Assembly (NCBI GenBank): GCA_964519895.1
Contig: CAZFLE010000020.1
Location: 15,189 to 79,188, forward strand
DNA length: 64,000 nt
Source: CAYFPX01 sp964519895
Lineage (GTDB): Bacteria; Myxococcota_A; UBA796; CAJQPC01
Reading direction: 5' to 3'
Positions 10,001 to 17,024 of this stretch are shown here, piece after piece. The notes beneath the pieces were generated by a model that was given only the letters and a program-made list of their open reading frames with translations, was not told the origin of the DNA and made no database searches. The position numbers and the translations under genes were made by a program. The stretch's first letter is position 1. Every line of letters begins with the position of its first letter.

Positions 10001-10708
10001 TCGAACGACGCAGTGTCACCGGATGGGATCGAGGACTGGTCTGACGAAGTGGACGAAGACTGCGACGGCTGGACTTCAATACTGCTGGAAGAAGACTTCG
10101 AAGACTGGCCGACCGGGACCACCTTGACTTCAACGGCCTCGACGTCCCACAACGACTGGCAAGGCTCCAACGCCTACGCGAGCTCGGCAATGTCCTGGGA
10201 TGGGGTTGCGAGTCTCTATCTCCCCAGCCAGGATGATCCCTCACCCGCATCCTCCAGTGCCTATGTCGAGTTGCCCGAACTTGAGTCAAGCGACTTCCAT
10301 GTCCAGTTCGTCTACTACGATCCCGGCAACCACGTCGAGTTCGACGAATACACAACACTGATCAGCGGGTTCATGCTGCGGGAGGGCGGCAGTGGCTCAG
10401 CCTACATCGTGTCCTCGTATCAGTGTCTCGGATCAGGCTACGCCGTCGACCAATGGTGCATCATCGACGGTAGTGACAGCTCGGTTGTCGCAGTTCTCGG
10501 CTCGAGAGACCCCGCGTCATGGACGACATTCTCAACAACGGTCACCTATGAGTCTGACGGAAGCGTGCTCATGACCGTCTGCCAGGAGTCGACCACGACC
10601 ACGACCTGTGCAGAGGACCTCGACTTCAGTGGAACGACATTCAATGGACTTGGATTCCTTGACGACCACAATCATGCCTTCGCAGACTCGGTCGTCGTCT
10701 ACCAATGA
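7079..10708 (+). CDS. Large Ig-like/MopE surface lipoprotein
   Basis: This encodes 1209 residues from a GTG with AGAAGG eight bases upstream; the longer frame from 7034 has no such site. The short signal ends LVLAGC with Cys15 as lipid anchor. Residues 16-330 are Ig-like domains without the Cys pair. Residues 335-885 are six domains with paired cysteines (DTLTC...VTCEVTPHDG), close to those of the product at 2-4585. Two MopE-type motifs follow (CDEVDNNCDGG, EDCDGW; about 886-1000). The last 200 residues form a separate domain beginning LLEEDFEDWPTGT, perhaps a concanavalin-like sandwich, written in visibly less GC-rich codons. It is predicted to be outer-membrane anchored with adhesion-type architecture; the function is unknown. 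Confidence 0.85.
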   Translation: MLLSPLSFLLVLAGCPETGVDTTNDAPVATLVGVSDGDAVDPGLLQVQGHVTDSDDIWQDLEVTWFLGPAVVCGPEAPDSGADAPVNTLCTFDLPPGEPAEITLSVVDPFGETATTSVTLDVVATAFPEPTITAPEADQAFDAGLDLSGYIELAGSVVDPDSEAADLQIAWTVKDLGGTELWSTAEVTLNHDDGSLVPVYAPWPDPGSYQALLWASDEHGNETTASVTFSVLAENVEPTCAITAPADLTVVADGEAVTFEGTVLDDDGDPEDVDVTWTSSLDGELKAGNPDTAGETSVLASALSPGWHLVTLDATDTRGGTCSDEVNVLVNRLPVATDVVITPDPAVESDTLTCSWGYSDDDGDAEGDTSVGWTVDGVAAGTEVTLSGAFAEGSVVRCTVTPHDGQQAGAEAVSAEGVINSRPALTDALISPDPAVVGDTLTCSWSGWSDADGDTDQSTVAWAVNGVLVGIDTTLGEGFVGGDMVTCEVTPHDGLEDGTPVSTSLAVDNSAPVLSDVTLSPDPAVEADTLTCTPGTTTDPDGTSVFTYTYGWTVDGSGLTETGSTLTGDHFDKGQGVACEVTPHDGTESGAAVGSNTVTIGNTAPTVSDVSISPENPTSADDLTCAYTDDDVDGDTLTASISWDDGTRIIGTGTTLTAGGDHSDGETITCTVSVSDGTASDGGSASVTVTNSPPILSSVSIVSTGDYVEGETLTCTPGSVTDFDGDTPTYAYAWSVSGSDPGVSDADLDSDHWAKGDSVSCTATPYDGTDWGSPVTSSAVTIVNTPPGAPAISVLPEDPVPGTDDLQCFVDLDSADADADSVTYTFAWEVDGTAFTGSTTTTDHAGDTVPAENTETDQTWTCTATPNDGEEDGTAATAEVTVSCVLVTWYADGDGDGFGDPSAPNEDCEELQPSSYVDESTDCDDSDANVNPGETEVCDEVDNNCDGGADDEAVDLDGDGFVDAACSGGDDCDDSNDAVSPDGIEDWSDEVDEDCDGWTSILLEEDFEDWPTGTTLTSTASTSHNDWQGSNAYASSAMSWDGVASLYLPSQDDPSPASSSAYVELPELESSDFHVQFVYYDPGNHVEFDEYTTLISGFMLREGGSGSAYIVSSYQCLGSGYAVDQWCIIDGSDSSVVAVLGSRDPASWTTFSTTVTYESDGSVLMTVCQESTTTTTCAEDLDFSGTTFNGLGFLDDHNHAFADSVVVYQ

Positions 10709-10738
10709 GTCCACCTACGATGAGATGAGAAGGGTCGT

Positions 10739-13480
10739 TCACTCCCCCGACAACCCCCCATACCCCCACAGCAGGAACACCCCTCCCGCGTTCCCCACAG
10801 CATCCGTGTAGCTCGGGGCCCCCGCCAGCAGCTCCGCAGCGCCGTCTCCGTCCAGGTCCCCGACCAGCACCGCGGCGCCAAAGGTGTCCGCGGCGTCCAC
10901 GCCCTGGACCTGCGGCAGACTTGTCAGGCCACCGCTGACCGGCCCATATGCTACGTACACGGACCCCTCCTGGGACGAACTCGAGATGGTCGGGATCCCG
11001 TCTGGATTGCCCACGACCAGATCATCGACCCCGTCCCCATCCAGATCCCCCGTGGCCACCGAGTAGCCCGCATTCTCATCGTCAACGTGACCCGTGAGCT
11101 TGGTCTCGCTCGCCAGCGAACCGAGCTTGCCTCCGGGCAATCCCGATGACGACCCGTACACGACATAGGCCGCACCGTCGATGTCGCCACCCAGGTAGTA
11201 CCCGGGCGCTCCGATGGCGCCGTCCAGGTACCCGTCTCCGTCCAGATCCCCCCAGGCCACGGCTTGCCCCGCGTAGTCACTGGAGCTCTCCCCCACGATC
11301 TGCTCGCCAAAGTCCACGATGTCTCCGGACCCCGTCACCGGGCCGGCCATGTAGAAGACCGAGCCCTCGTTGCTGGAGTTGTCGTCCAGGGAGGAGGCCC
11401 CGACCAGCAGGTCATCCAGGCCGTCCCCGTCTGCATCGGCCACCGCCAACGCATCCCCCACCTCGGCGTTGGCGTGCCCACCGACCAGGACGTGGTCCGC
11501 GTTGTCCAGGGTGACCGTGCCGCTCAGGGACCCGGGCCCGTCGAACAGGTAGACCGCGCCTGTGAGGTTCGTGCCGCCGTCGTCGTACTTGGGAGCGCCG
11601 ATCGCGATGTCGTCGGCACCATCGCCGTCAAAGTCCCCACCGGCCACCGCCGTGCCCGCCTTGTCCCCGGACACCGTGCCGATGAGGATCAGGCCGGCAC
11701 TGCCCAGGCTGCCGTCGGAGGTGGTGCCGGAGCCCGTGACCAGGTAGGCCGCGCCCACGTCGCTCACCCCGCCGACGTCGACCTGCCAGGCCCCGACCAG
11801 TACCTCGGCAACCCCGTCGCCGTCGATGTCCGGCGCGGCCACGGAGCGACCCGCCGCGTCGTTGGTGTCCACGCCGGTCAGCTTGGCGAGCCGGGTGCCC
11901 AGGTCACCGCTCGTGGGGGAAGCCCCAGACACGACGTAGACCGCCCCCACGTCGCTGGAGGAACCGTCCACGCTCTGGGCCCCCACCAGCACATCGGGCA
12001 CGGCGTCGCCGTCGACATCGCCCAGGGCGAAGGCGGTGCCCGCGTGGTCGCTGTCGCTCTCCCCGGTCCAGACCACGGCATGACCCCAGGTCGCCAGGTC
12101 CACGCCGGCGTCCATCCAGTCACACTCCCCACCCGACGGACTGCCATCACAGTCGTCGTCCACCCCATTGAAGCAGACCTCGGCCTCGGCGGGACTCACC
12201 GCCGAGTCGGCGTCGTCGCAGTCGCCGTCGATGTCAGCGTAGCCGGAGCCCGGCGCCGAGCAGAACCTGGCGCCGGAGCCGTCTTCGCCGTAGCCGTCGG
12301 AGTCACCGTCCACGTACCAGGTGTCGCCGTCCTCCGCGTCCTCGTCGGTGTTCGCGTCGCAGTCCTCGTCGCTGCCGTCGCAGGTCTCGGAGGCCCCCGG
12401 GTAGACATCGCCATCGGTCGGGTCGCAGTCATCCGAGCTCGCGACATGGTCGGCCGGGGCCTCACAGGCGTCCTGGCTGTCGCTCACGTCTCCGTGATCG
12501 TCGCCGTCCAGGTCGGCGTACCAGGTGGGGGCGTCGACCGCGTCTTCGTCGACCGAGGCGTCACAGTCCTGGTCGGCGCCGTCGCAGGTCTCCGTGGCGC
12601 CCGGGTAGACGTCGGTGCGTGAGTCGTCGCAGTCACCGGTGGCTTCCTCGAAGCCGGACGGCGGCGTGCAGGCCTCGATGGTGGTCTCGTCGTCGCCGCC
12701 ATAGCCGTCGCCGTCGCCGTCGCGGGTGTAGGTCCGAAAGTCGGTCGCACCCTCGTCGATGCGGGTGTCACAGTCGTCGTCCTCTCCGCCGCAGAGCTCG
12801 TCGGCGCCCGGGTGGATCGTGCCGTTGGAGTCGTCGCAGTCGGAGGCGTCGTCGGTGAAGTCGGTGGGGGCGTCGCAGGCGAGAGTGGTGTTCGCGGCGT
12901 CGCCATAGCCGTCCTGATCGGTGTCGGCGTACCAGGTGCTCGCGTCCGCGGCACCGGCCTCGTCGACCGTGCCGTCGCAGTCTTCGTCGAGCAGGCGGTC
13001 GCAGAGCTCGGTGCCTTCGGGGGAGACCAAGGCCCGCGCGTCGTCGCAGTCGTCGGCATTCTCCACAAACCCGCCGGTCTCCTCACAGAGCCAGGTCTCG
13101 CCGTCCGGGTCACCGTAGCCATCGCCGTCGAAGTCCCGGTAGTACAGGGTCTGGTCGATCGCGCCCTCGGTCGGGTCGTCGTCGCAGTCCCGGTCGGCCG
13201 CGTCGCAGAGCTCGTCGGCGCCGGGGTAGGTCCCGGGATCCGAGTCGTCGCAGTCCCCGCCGACCGTCACGTAGCCCTCGGGCGCCGTGCACCCGGCCTC
13301 GGCCACCGCCGTGTCGCCAACGCCGTCGCCGTCCTGGTCGCGGTAGAAGACGTACTGGGCCAGGGACGGGTCCGCGTCATCGCAGTCGATTCCCCCCGCG
13401 CCGACCCACTCGAACCCGTCCCCGTCAGCGTCGGTGTCGATGAGACACCCCGAGACCGAGAGCAGCATCAGAAGCGCCAC
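10739..13480 (-). CDS. MopE-repeat lipoprotein with FG-GAP propeller
   Basis: This encodes 913 residues from GTG 13480, with GGAG ten bases upstream. A second candidate, ATG 13468, shares its A with the stop codon of the preceding gene. The signal MALLMLLSVSGC gives lipid Cys12. Residues 12-455 hold about eight MopE-type units (YRDxDGDGYGD ... DCDDxDxxxxPGAxExCDGxDxDCDxxxDE). Residues 457-912 hold seven FG-GAP repeats (GDLDGDGYxD), a complete propeller. It is the second gene of a module with the exported protein at 13468-14346, translationally coupled by overlap. The acidic repeats suggest calcium or other metal binding at the cell surface. The open frame continues upstream to 14122, but that part is antisense-like composition inside the previous gene and I exclude it. 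Confidence 0.85.
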   Translation of the reverse strand: MALLMLLSVSGCLIDTDADGDGFEWVGAGGIDCDDADPSLAQYVFYRDQDGDGVGDTAVAEAGCTAPEGYVTVGGDCDDSDPGTYPGADELCDAADRDCDDDPTEGAIDQTLYYRDFDGDGYGDPDGETWLCEETGGFVENADDCDDARALVSPEGTELCDRLLDEDCDGTVDEAGAADASTWYADTDQDGYGDAANTTLACDAPTDFTDDASDCDDSNGTIHPGADELCGGEDDDCDTRIDEGATDFRTYTRDGDGDGYGGDDETTIEACTPPSGFEEATGDCDDSRTDVYPGATETCDGADQDCDASVDEDAVDAPTWYADLDGDDHGDVSDSQDACEAPADHVASSDDCDPTDGDVYPGASETCDGSDEDCDANTDEDAEDGDTWYVDGDSDGYGEDGSGARFCSAPGSGYADIDGDCDDADSAVSPAEAEVCFNGVDDDCDGSPSGGECDWMDAGVDLATWGHAVVWTGESDSDHAGTAFALGDVDGDAVPDVLVGAQSVDGSSSDVGAVYVVSGASPTSGDLGTRLAKLTGVDTNDAAGRSVAAPDIDGDGVAEVLVGAWQVDVGGVSDVGAAYLVTGSGTTSDGSLGSAGLILIGTVSGDKAGTAVAGGDFDGDGADDIAIGAPKYDDGGTNLTGAVYLFDGPGSLSGTVTLDNADHVLVGGHANAEVGDALAVADADGDGLDDLLVGASSLDDNSSNEGSVFYMAGPVTGSGDIVDFGEQIVGESSSDYAGQAVAWGDLDGDGYLDGAIGAPGYYLGGDIDGAAYVVYGSSSGLPGGKLGSLASETKLTGHVDDENAGYSVATGDLDGDGVDDLVVGNPDGIPTISSSSQEGSVYVAYGPVSGGLTSLPQVQGVDAADTFGAAVLVGDLDGDGAAELLAGAPSYTDAVGNAGGVFLLWGYGGLSGE

Positions 13481-14346
13481 GTGACCACCGCTCCCACGCC
13501 CAGGGCGGCCGCGACCCCACCGGCGACGTAGCCCCCCTTCACCAGGCGATCGTTCCAGTCGATCCAACCGTTCACGTCGTCGCCCGAGCAAGTCGCCGCG
13601 CCATCTCGGCACTGCCCGTACTGCCGGTAGAACCAGGTCCCGACCCCCAGTCCCGCGACCGCCGCGACCCCGGCGACCCCCGCCCCGGCACCGAGCAGGC
13701 GCTGCACCTGCAAGGGCTCCCGAGACTTGCGCTCCGGCACGACCCGAGAGACGTCGATGCGCCCCCAGTCGAAGCCGCTCGCGGCCTCCTCGGACTCGAA
13801 GCCAGGCGGCAGGCCACCCTGAGGAAGCATCCAGGTCAACACCTTGCCCTCGCGCTCGTCCAGCAGCTGGAGCACGACCGGACGACCCACCGGCACGGCG
13901 CCGTTGATGGTCTTGACGCCGTTCACCCGCCAGACGGACCACATCACCAGGGGCAGCGGCAGGCCGGGCCCCGGCGGGGTGTGGCTGGCTTCGGCCTGGG
14001 CCAGGAATTCCTGCAGCGGAATGTCGGACAGCTTGACCTCGGTGGCGATGGTGAACCCTGGCTCCAGGTCGAGCAGGGCGTGCATGGCAGCAGAGGTGGT
14101 CTCCAGGTCGTCCCGGCCCCACGCCTCGAGCAGCTGGACCAGGAACACCTGGCGCACCTCGCCGGGCTCGAGCAGGGCCTGCAGACAGGGCAGGTCCTCG
14201 CTCAAGGCAGCGTGCTGGAGGAGGAACTCCTGGTACAGGCCCCGGTCATAGGCCGTCAGGGCTGCGTCGAGCTGTCCCATGACCTGGGGAAAGGTGGCGG
14301 GGCAGGCGGCCTGGGCAGCGGCAGCGGTCAGCAGCAGCGCGAGCAC
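13468..14346 (-). CDS. Exported 'CPATF' protein, module gene A (copy 1)
   Basis: This encodes 292 residues with a cleavable signal MLALLLTAAAAQA followed by ACPATFPQVMGQLDAAL. The N-terminal 190 residues resemble the product at 15804-17024: CPATF start, a second Cys near 53 (LPCLQALLE against LVCIESLLE), a LEPGF/LDPDF segment, a WSVWRVNG/WSTWRIEA strand and a VLTWMLPQGGLPPG/VRTWYLQAGGVPP strand. The C-terminus differs: two Gly/Ala-rich hydrophobic stretches (LLGAGAGVAGVAAVAGLGVG and GGYVAGGVAAALGVGAVV) flanking a Cys-containing loop. I do not recognise the family. It overlaps the downstream MopE-propeller lipoprotein, which suggests that the two products work together in the envelope. Confidence 0.8.
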   Translation of the reverse strand: MLALLLTAAAAQAACPATFPQVMGQLDAALTAYDRGLYQEFLLQHAALSEDLPCLQALLEPGEVRQVFLVQLLEAWGRDDLETTSAAMHALLDLEPGFTIATEVKLSDIPLQEFLAQAEASHTPPGPGLPLPLVMWSVWRVNGVKTINGAVPVGRPVVLQLLDEREGKVLTWMLPQGGLPPGFESEEAASGFDWGRIDVSRVVPERKSREPLQVQRLLGAGAGVAGVAAVAGLGVGTWFYRQYGQCRDGAATCSGDDVNGWIDWNDRLVKGGYVAGGVAAALGVGAVVTWRF

Positions 14347-14406
14347 GGTGGCTCCGACAGAGGGGTCCCGGGCATTCTATCGGGCGCATCCCGTGCCCGA
14401 CCTCCC

Positions 14407-15753
14407 TCAAGGACCCTGAGACGGTGTCAGGATCCAGCGCGGCAGCGGATGGGCGGGGTGGCTTCCCGGTGGGTGGAGCGCTTCATCGCCCTCTCGAAGC
14501 TGGGCGGCCCGGGCCCATGCGGCCCTGGTCAGCTCGGCCACCACGGCGGGCTCCTGGGCAGCCAGATCATGACGCTCTGTGATGTCTTCCGCGGCGTACA
14601 GCTCTGGGCTGGACCGGGGGGAGACGACGAGGGTCCAACGCTCGTTGCGCAGCACGAGCCTGGGCTCTGCGGCGACGTTGCGGCCGTACGGGGCGTCCAG
14701 TCCCAAGACACCGAGCTTCCTTGTCTCTTCGGAGAGCCTGGCTTGAGGGGCCAGTCCGGCTAGCGGGAGCCAGGGAGCGAGGGTCGCCAGGGTGGGCAGG
14801 ACGTCATGCACCGCGATCAGCTCGGACCGGCGCCCCGGGGGCTGGCCAGGGACCTGCAGCACCAGGGGTATGCGGAGCTGCTCGGCCCACGCCGACCCGT
14901 GGAAGGGGACGCCGTGTTGTCCCAGGCCCTCTCCATGGTCCCCGGCCACGACCAGCGCTCGTCGATCACCTCCGGGCAGGGCAGCGACCCGGTCCAGCAG
15001 CCGGTCCATGGCCTCGTCCTGGAGTCGGATCTCCCGGGCGTAGGCCCGCTGAGCCTGCCCCACCGGCACCGGGGGCAGGCCCGGAGGTGACAACGCGGCT
15101 TCCATGTCCCGCTCCTGCCGCCAGCGCGCCAGGTCTGCTTCGGGCCAGAGCCCGGCGGGCCAGTCCGACGCGGGCTCGTAGGGCCAGTGGGCGTCGAAGA
15201 GATGCACCCAGAGCAACCACGGGCGGTCAGGGTCGACGTCGTCGTCCAGCCAGGCCACGGCACGAGTGACGGTCTCCTCGGCTGCCCGAGCAGCGGACTC
15301 GGTCTCGTCGTACACGTCGAACCCGGCAGCCAGGCCGGTGTGCCGGGCGAGAGGAACGGCGCTGACGAACGCCGCGGTCTGGAAGCCCTCCCCCCGGACG
15401 ACCTCGGCGAGGGTCGTCACGCTGGCGCCCAGCGGGTCGTGGTCCCGGGTGCCCACCAGGTTGGAGAGCACCCGGTGTGACAGGGGATGAGTGGCCGTGA
15501 ACAGCGAGACATGGCTCGGCAAGGTGATCGACAGGGGTGCGTATGCACGCTCGTACAGCAGGCTTCGCTCGGCCAGCGCCGTGAAGGCCGGACCGGTCTC
15601 CACCCCAAAGCCGTAGACCGCGAGATGATCCGCCCGCAGGGTGTCCAGGGTCACGATCACCAGAGACGGTGGCGGCGGGTCCTGGCAGCCCGGGAGCAAG
15701 CTGGTCTCGGCCAGGACCAGCAGGAGCCCCAGGCGGGCTGTCGTCGTTGCCAT
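14407..15753 (-). CDS. Sulfatase/alkaline-phosphatase-superfamily lipoprotein with Thr in place of Cys
   Basis: This encodes 448 residues from ATG with GGAGAG about eight bases upstream. The signal ends LLPGC, followed by a Pro-rich QDPPPP tether. The core reads IVTLDTLRADHLAVYG near residue 35 (metal site), TLPSHVSLFTATHP at the nucleophile region, LFDAHWPY, and VAGDHGEGLG for the distal metal ligands. The canonical CxPxR sulfatase signature that is converted to formylglycine is absent; a Thr (TLPSH) sits at its position, as in phosphotransferase and phosphodiesterase members. It is anchored on the periplasmic or outer face. Its substrate is unknown; phospho- or sulfo-esters are possible. 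It is followed on the same strand by the CPATF/MopE module and is divergent from the second module copy. Confidence 0.85.
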   Translation of the reverse strand: MATTTARLGLLLVLAETSLLPGCQDPPPPSLVIVTLDTLRADHLAVYGFGVETGPAFTALAERSLLYERAYAPLSITLPSHVSLFTATHPLSHRVLSNLVGTRDHDPLGASVTTLAEVVRGEGFQTAAFVSAVPLARHTGLAAGFDVYDETESAARAAEETVTRAVAWLDDDVDPDRPWLLWVHLFDAHWPYEPASDWPAGLWPEADLARWRQERDMEAALSPPGLPPVPVGQAQRAYAREIRLQDEAMDRLLDRVAALPGGDRRALVVAGDHGEGLGQHGVPFHGSAWAEQLRIPLVLQVPGQPPGRRSELIAVHDVLPTLATLAPWLPLAGLAPQARLSEETRKLGVLGLDAPYGRNVAAEPRLVLRNERWTLVVSPRSSPELYAAEDITERHDLAAQEPAVVAELTRAAWARAAQLREGDEALHPPGSHPAHPLPRWILTPSQGP

Positions 15754-15803
15754 CCAGACCCTCTCCGGATCGGGATGCTACCTTCCACGGGCAAGGAGGT
15801 GTG

Positions 15804-17024
15804 GTGATCCCGGCCCGCTGGACGCCGTCTGTTGCGACCGCCACCCTGTGCCTCTCCTTGGCCTGCTCCGGCACCGCCCATGCCGCGTGTCCCGCCACGT
15901 TTCGCTCGGTCATGGCCGAGGCGGAGACTGCCCTGGTGGCCTTCGAGCAGGGCGAAGTCGCCGCCTTCACGGCCTCTCAGTCCAGGCTGATGGGCGAGCT
16001 GGTGTGTATCGAGTCCCTGCTGGAGTCGGATGAGCTCGTCCAGATCCATCTCGTGACGGCGATCGGGGGCTGGCTCCGAGACGACCTGGTGCTCGCCCAG
16101 ACCGCCATCGTGTCCATTCGGGCCCTGGACCCGGACTTCGACCTGCGGCTCGCCTTGGCCGTGTCCGACACGGATCTGGTCACGCTCGCCGAGGCCGCGG
16201 CAGCACCGGGCGAGAGCGGGCCACGGGTGGCGCTACCGGTGGTGCCCTGGAGCACCTGGCGGATCGAAGCCAAGGAAGGCGCCACCGACGCGCCAGAGGG
16301 TCGGCCGGTCCTGGCCCAGCTGGTGGACACCCGGTCCGGCCAGGTCCGCACCTGGTACCTCCAGGCTGGCGGGGTGCCGCCCGCTGTCCGGGGCAGGTCC
16401 GAGAGCACAGCCCTTCGGGGCGCCCTGGCCGTGGGTCCGGCCGAGTCCGAGCTGGCACTGACCGCCGAGACTCCCTCGGAGATCCTGGCCGCACCCGTGG
16501 TCTTCGTGGGCGGGGGCCTGCGGACCTTTGCACCTGCGTCTGGTGTCGCGTTGCCCTCGGCCGGTGGACCCGGCGTCGAGGTGGCCGGCGGGCTCGTGCT
16601 GGGACGTGGCTGGCTCGCAGTGGGCGCGGAGCTGGGGTACGCGGAGCTCCGGGCCCGGCGAGAAGGTGTGGCGGAGACCCTCGAAGGCAGTGAGCTGTTC
16701 CCCGGCGATCTCATGCGCTGGGGACGGGCGGCTGTCCTGGGGTGCGTGAGGCTCGGCGACACCGAGGGGTGCGCCGGACCGGAGGCCCGGGTCGGGGTCG
16801 TCCAGGTGAGCGATGCGGACGCCGGACCCGGTCAAGACAGCCTGTTCAATTCGGACGGGCCTGCGCTGGGGATCGGCGGGGTCGGACGTCTCACCTGGTG
16901 GCCCGACTGGATGACCCTGCCCGTGGACTTCGGTCTGTCCTTGGCCCTCGGGGGGATCTGGGACGGTGTGCTGGGCCACAGCTGGGCCACGGGCTCGGTC
17001 GCGCTTCGGCGGGGGGCCCGATGA
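15804..17024 (+). CDS. Exported 'CPATF' protein with barrel-like C-terminus, module gene A (copy 2)
   Basis: This encodes 406 residues from GTG 15804; GTG 15801 is also possible. AAGGAGG lies just upstream with only about four bases of spacing. The signal ends GTAHA before ACPATFRSVMAEAETAL. The N-terminal 200 residues are homologous to the product at 13468-14346. The C-terminal half (about 215-406) has alternating polar/aromatic strands (VFVGGGLRTFAP, WLAVGAELGYAEL, FGLSLALGGIWDG) that look like an outer-membrane beta-barrel or barrel-like domain. Its stop codon overlaps the start of the MopE-RCC1 lipoprotein by four bases (ATGA). Function is unknown; the conserved two-gene arrangement implies a joint envelope role. 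Confidence 0.8.
   Translation: MIPARWTPSVATATLCLSLACSGTAHAACPATFRSVMAEAETALVAFEQGEVAAFTASQSRLMGELVCIESLLESDELVQIHLVTAIGGWLRDDLVLAQTAIVSIRALDPDFDLRLALAVSDTDLVTLAEAAAAPGESGPRVALPVVPWSTWRIEAKEGATDAPEGRPVLAQLVDTRSGQVRTWYLQAGGVPPAVRGRSESTALRGALAVGPAESELALTAETPSEILAAPVVFVGGGLRTFAPASGVALPSAGGPGVEVAGGLVLGRGWLAVGAELGYAELRARREGVAETLEGSELFPGDLMRWGRAAVLGCVRLGDTEGCAGPEARVGVVQVSDADAGPGQDSLFNSDGPALGIGGVGRLTWWPDWMTLPVDFGLSLALGGIWDGVLGHSWATGSVALRRGAR

Noticed and set aside
13481..14122. Upstream extension of the MopE-FG-GAP frame through the CPATF gene
   Set aside because: The translated extension is low-complexity and lies within a better-supported frame; a lipoprotein signal starts at 13480.
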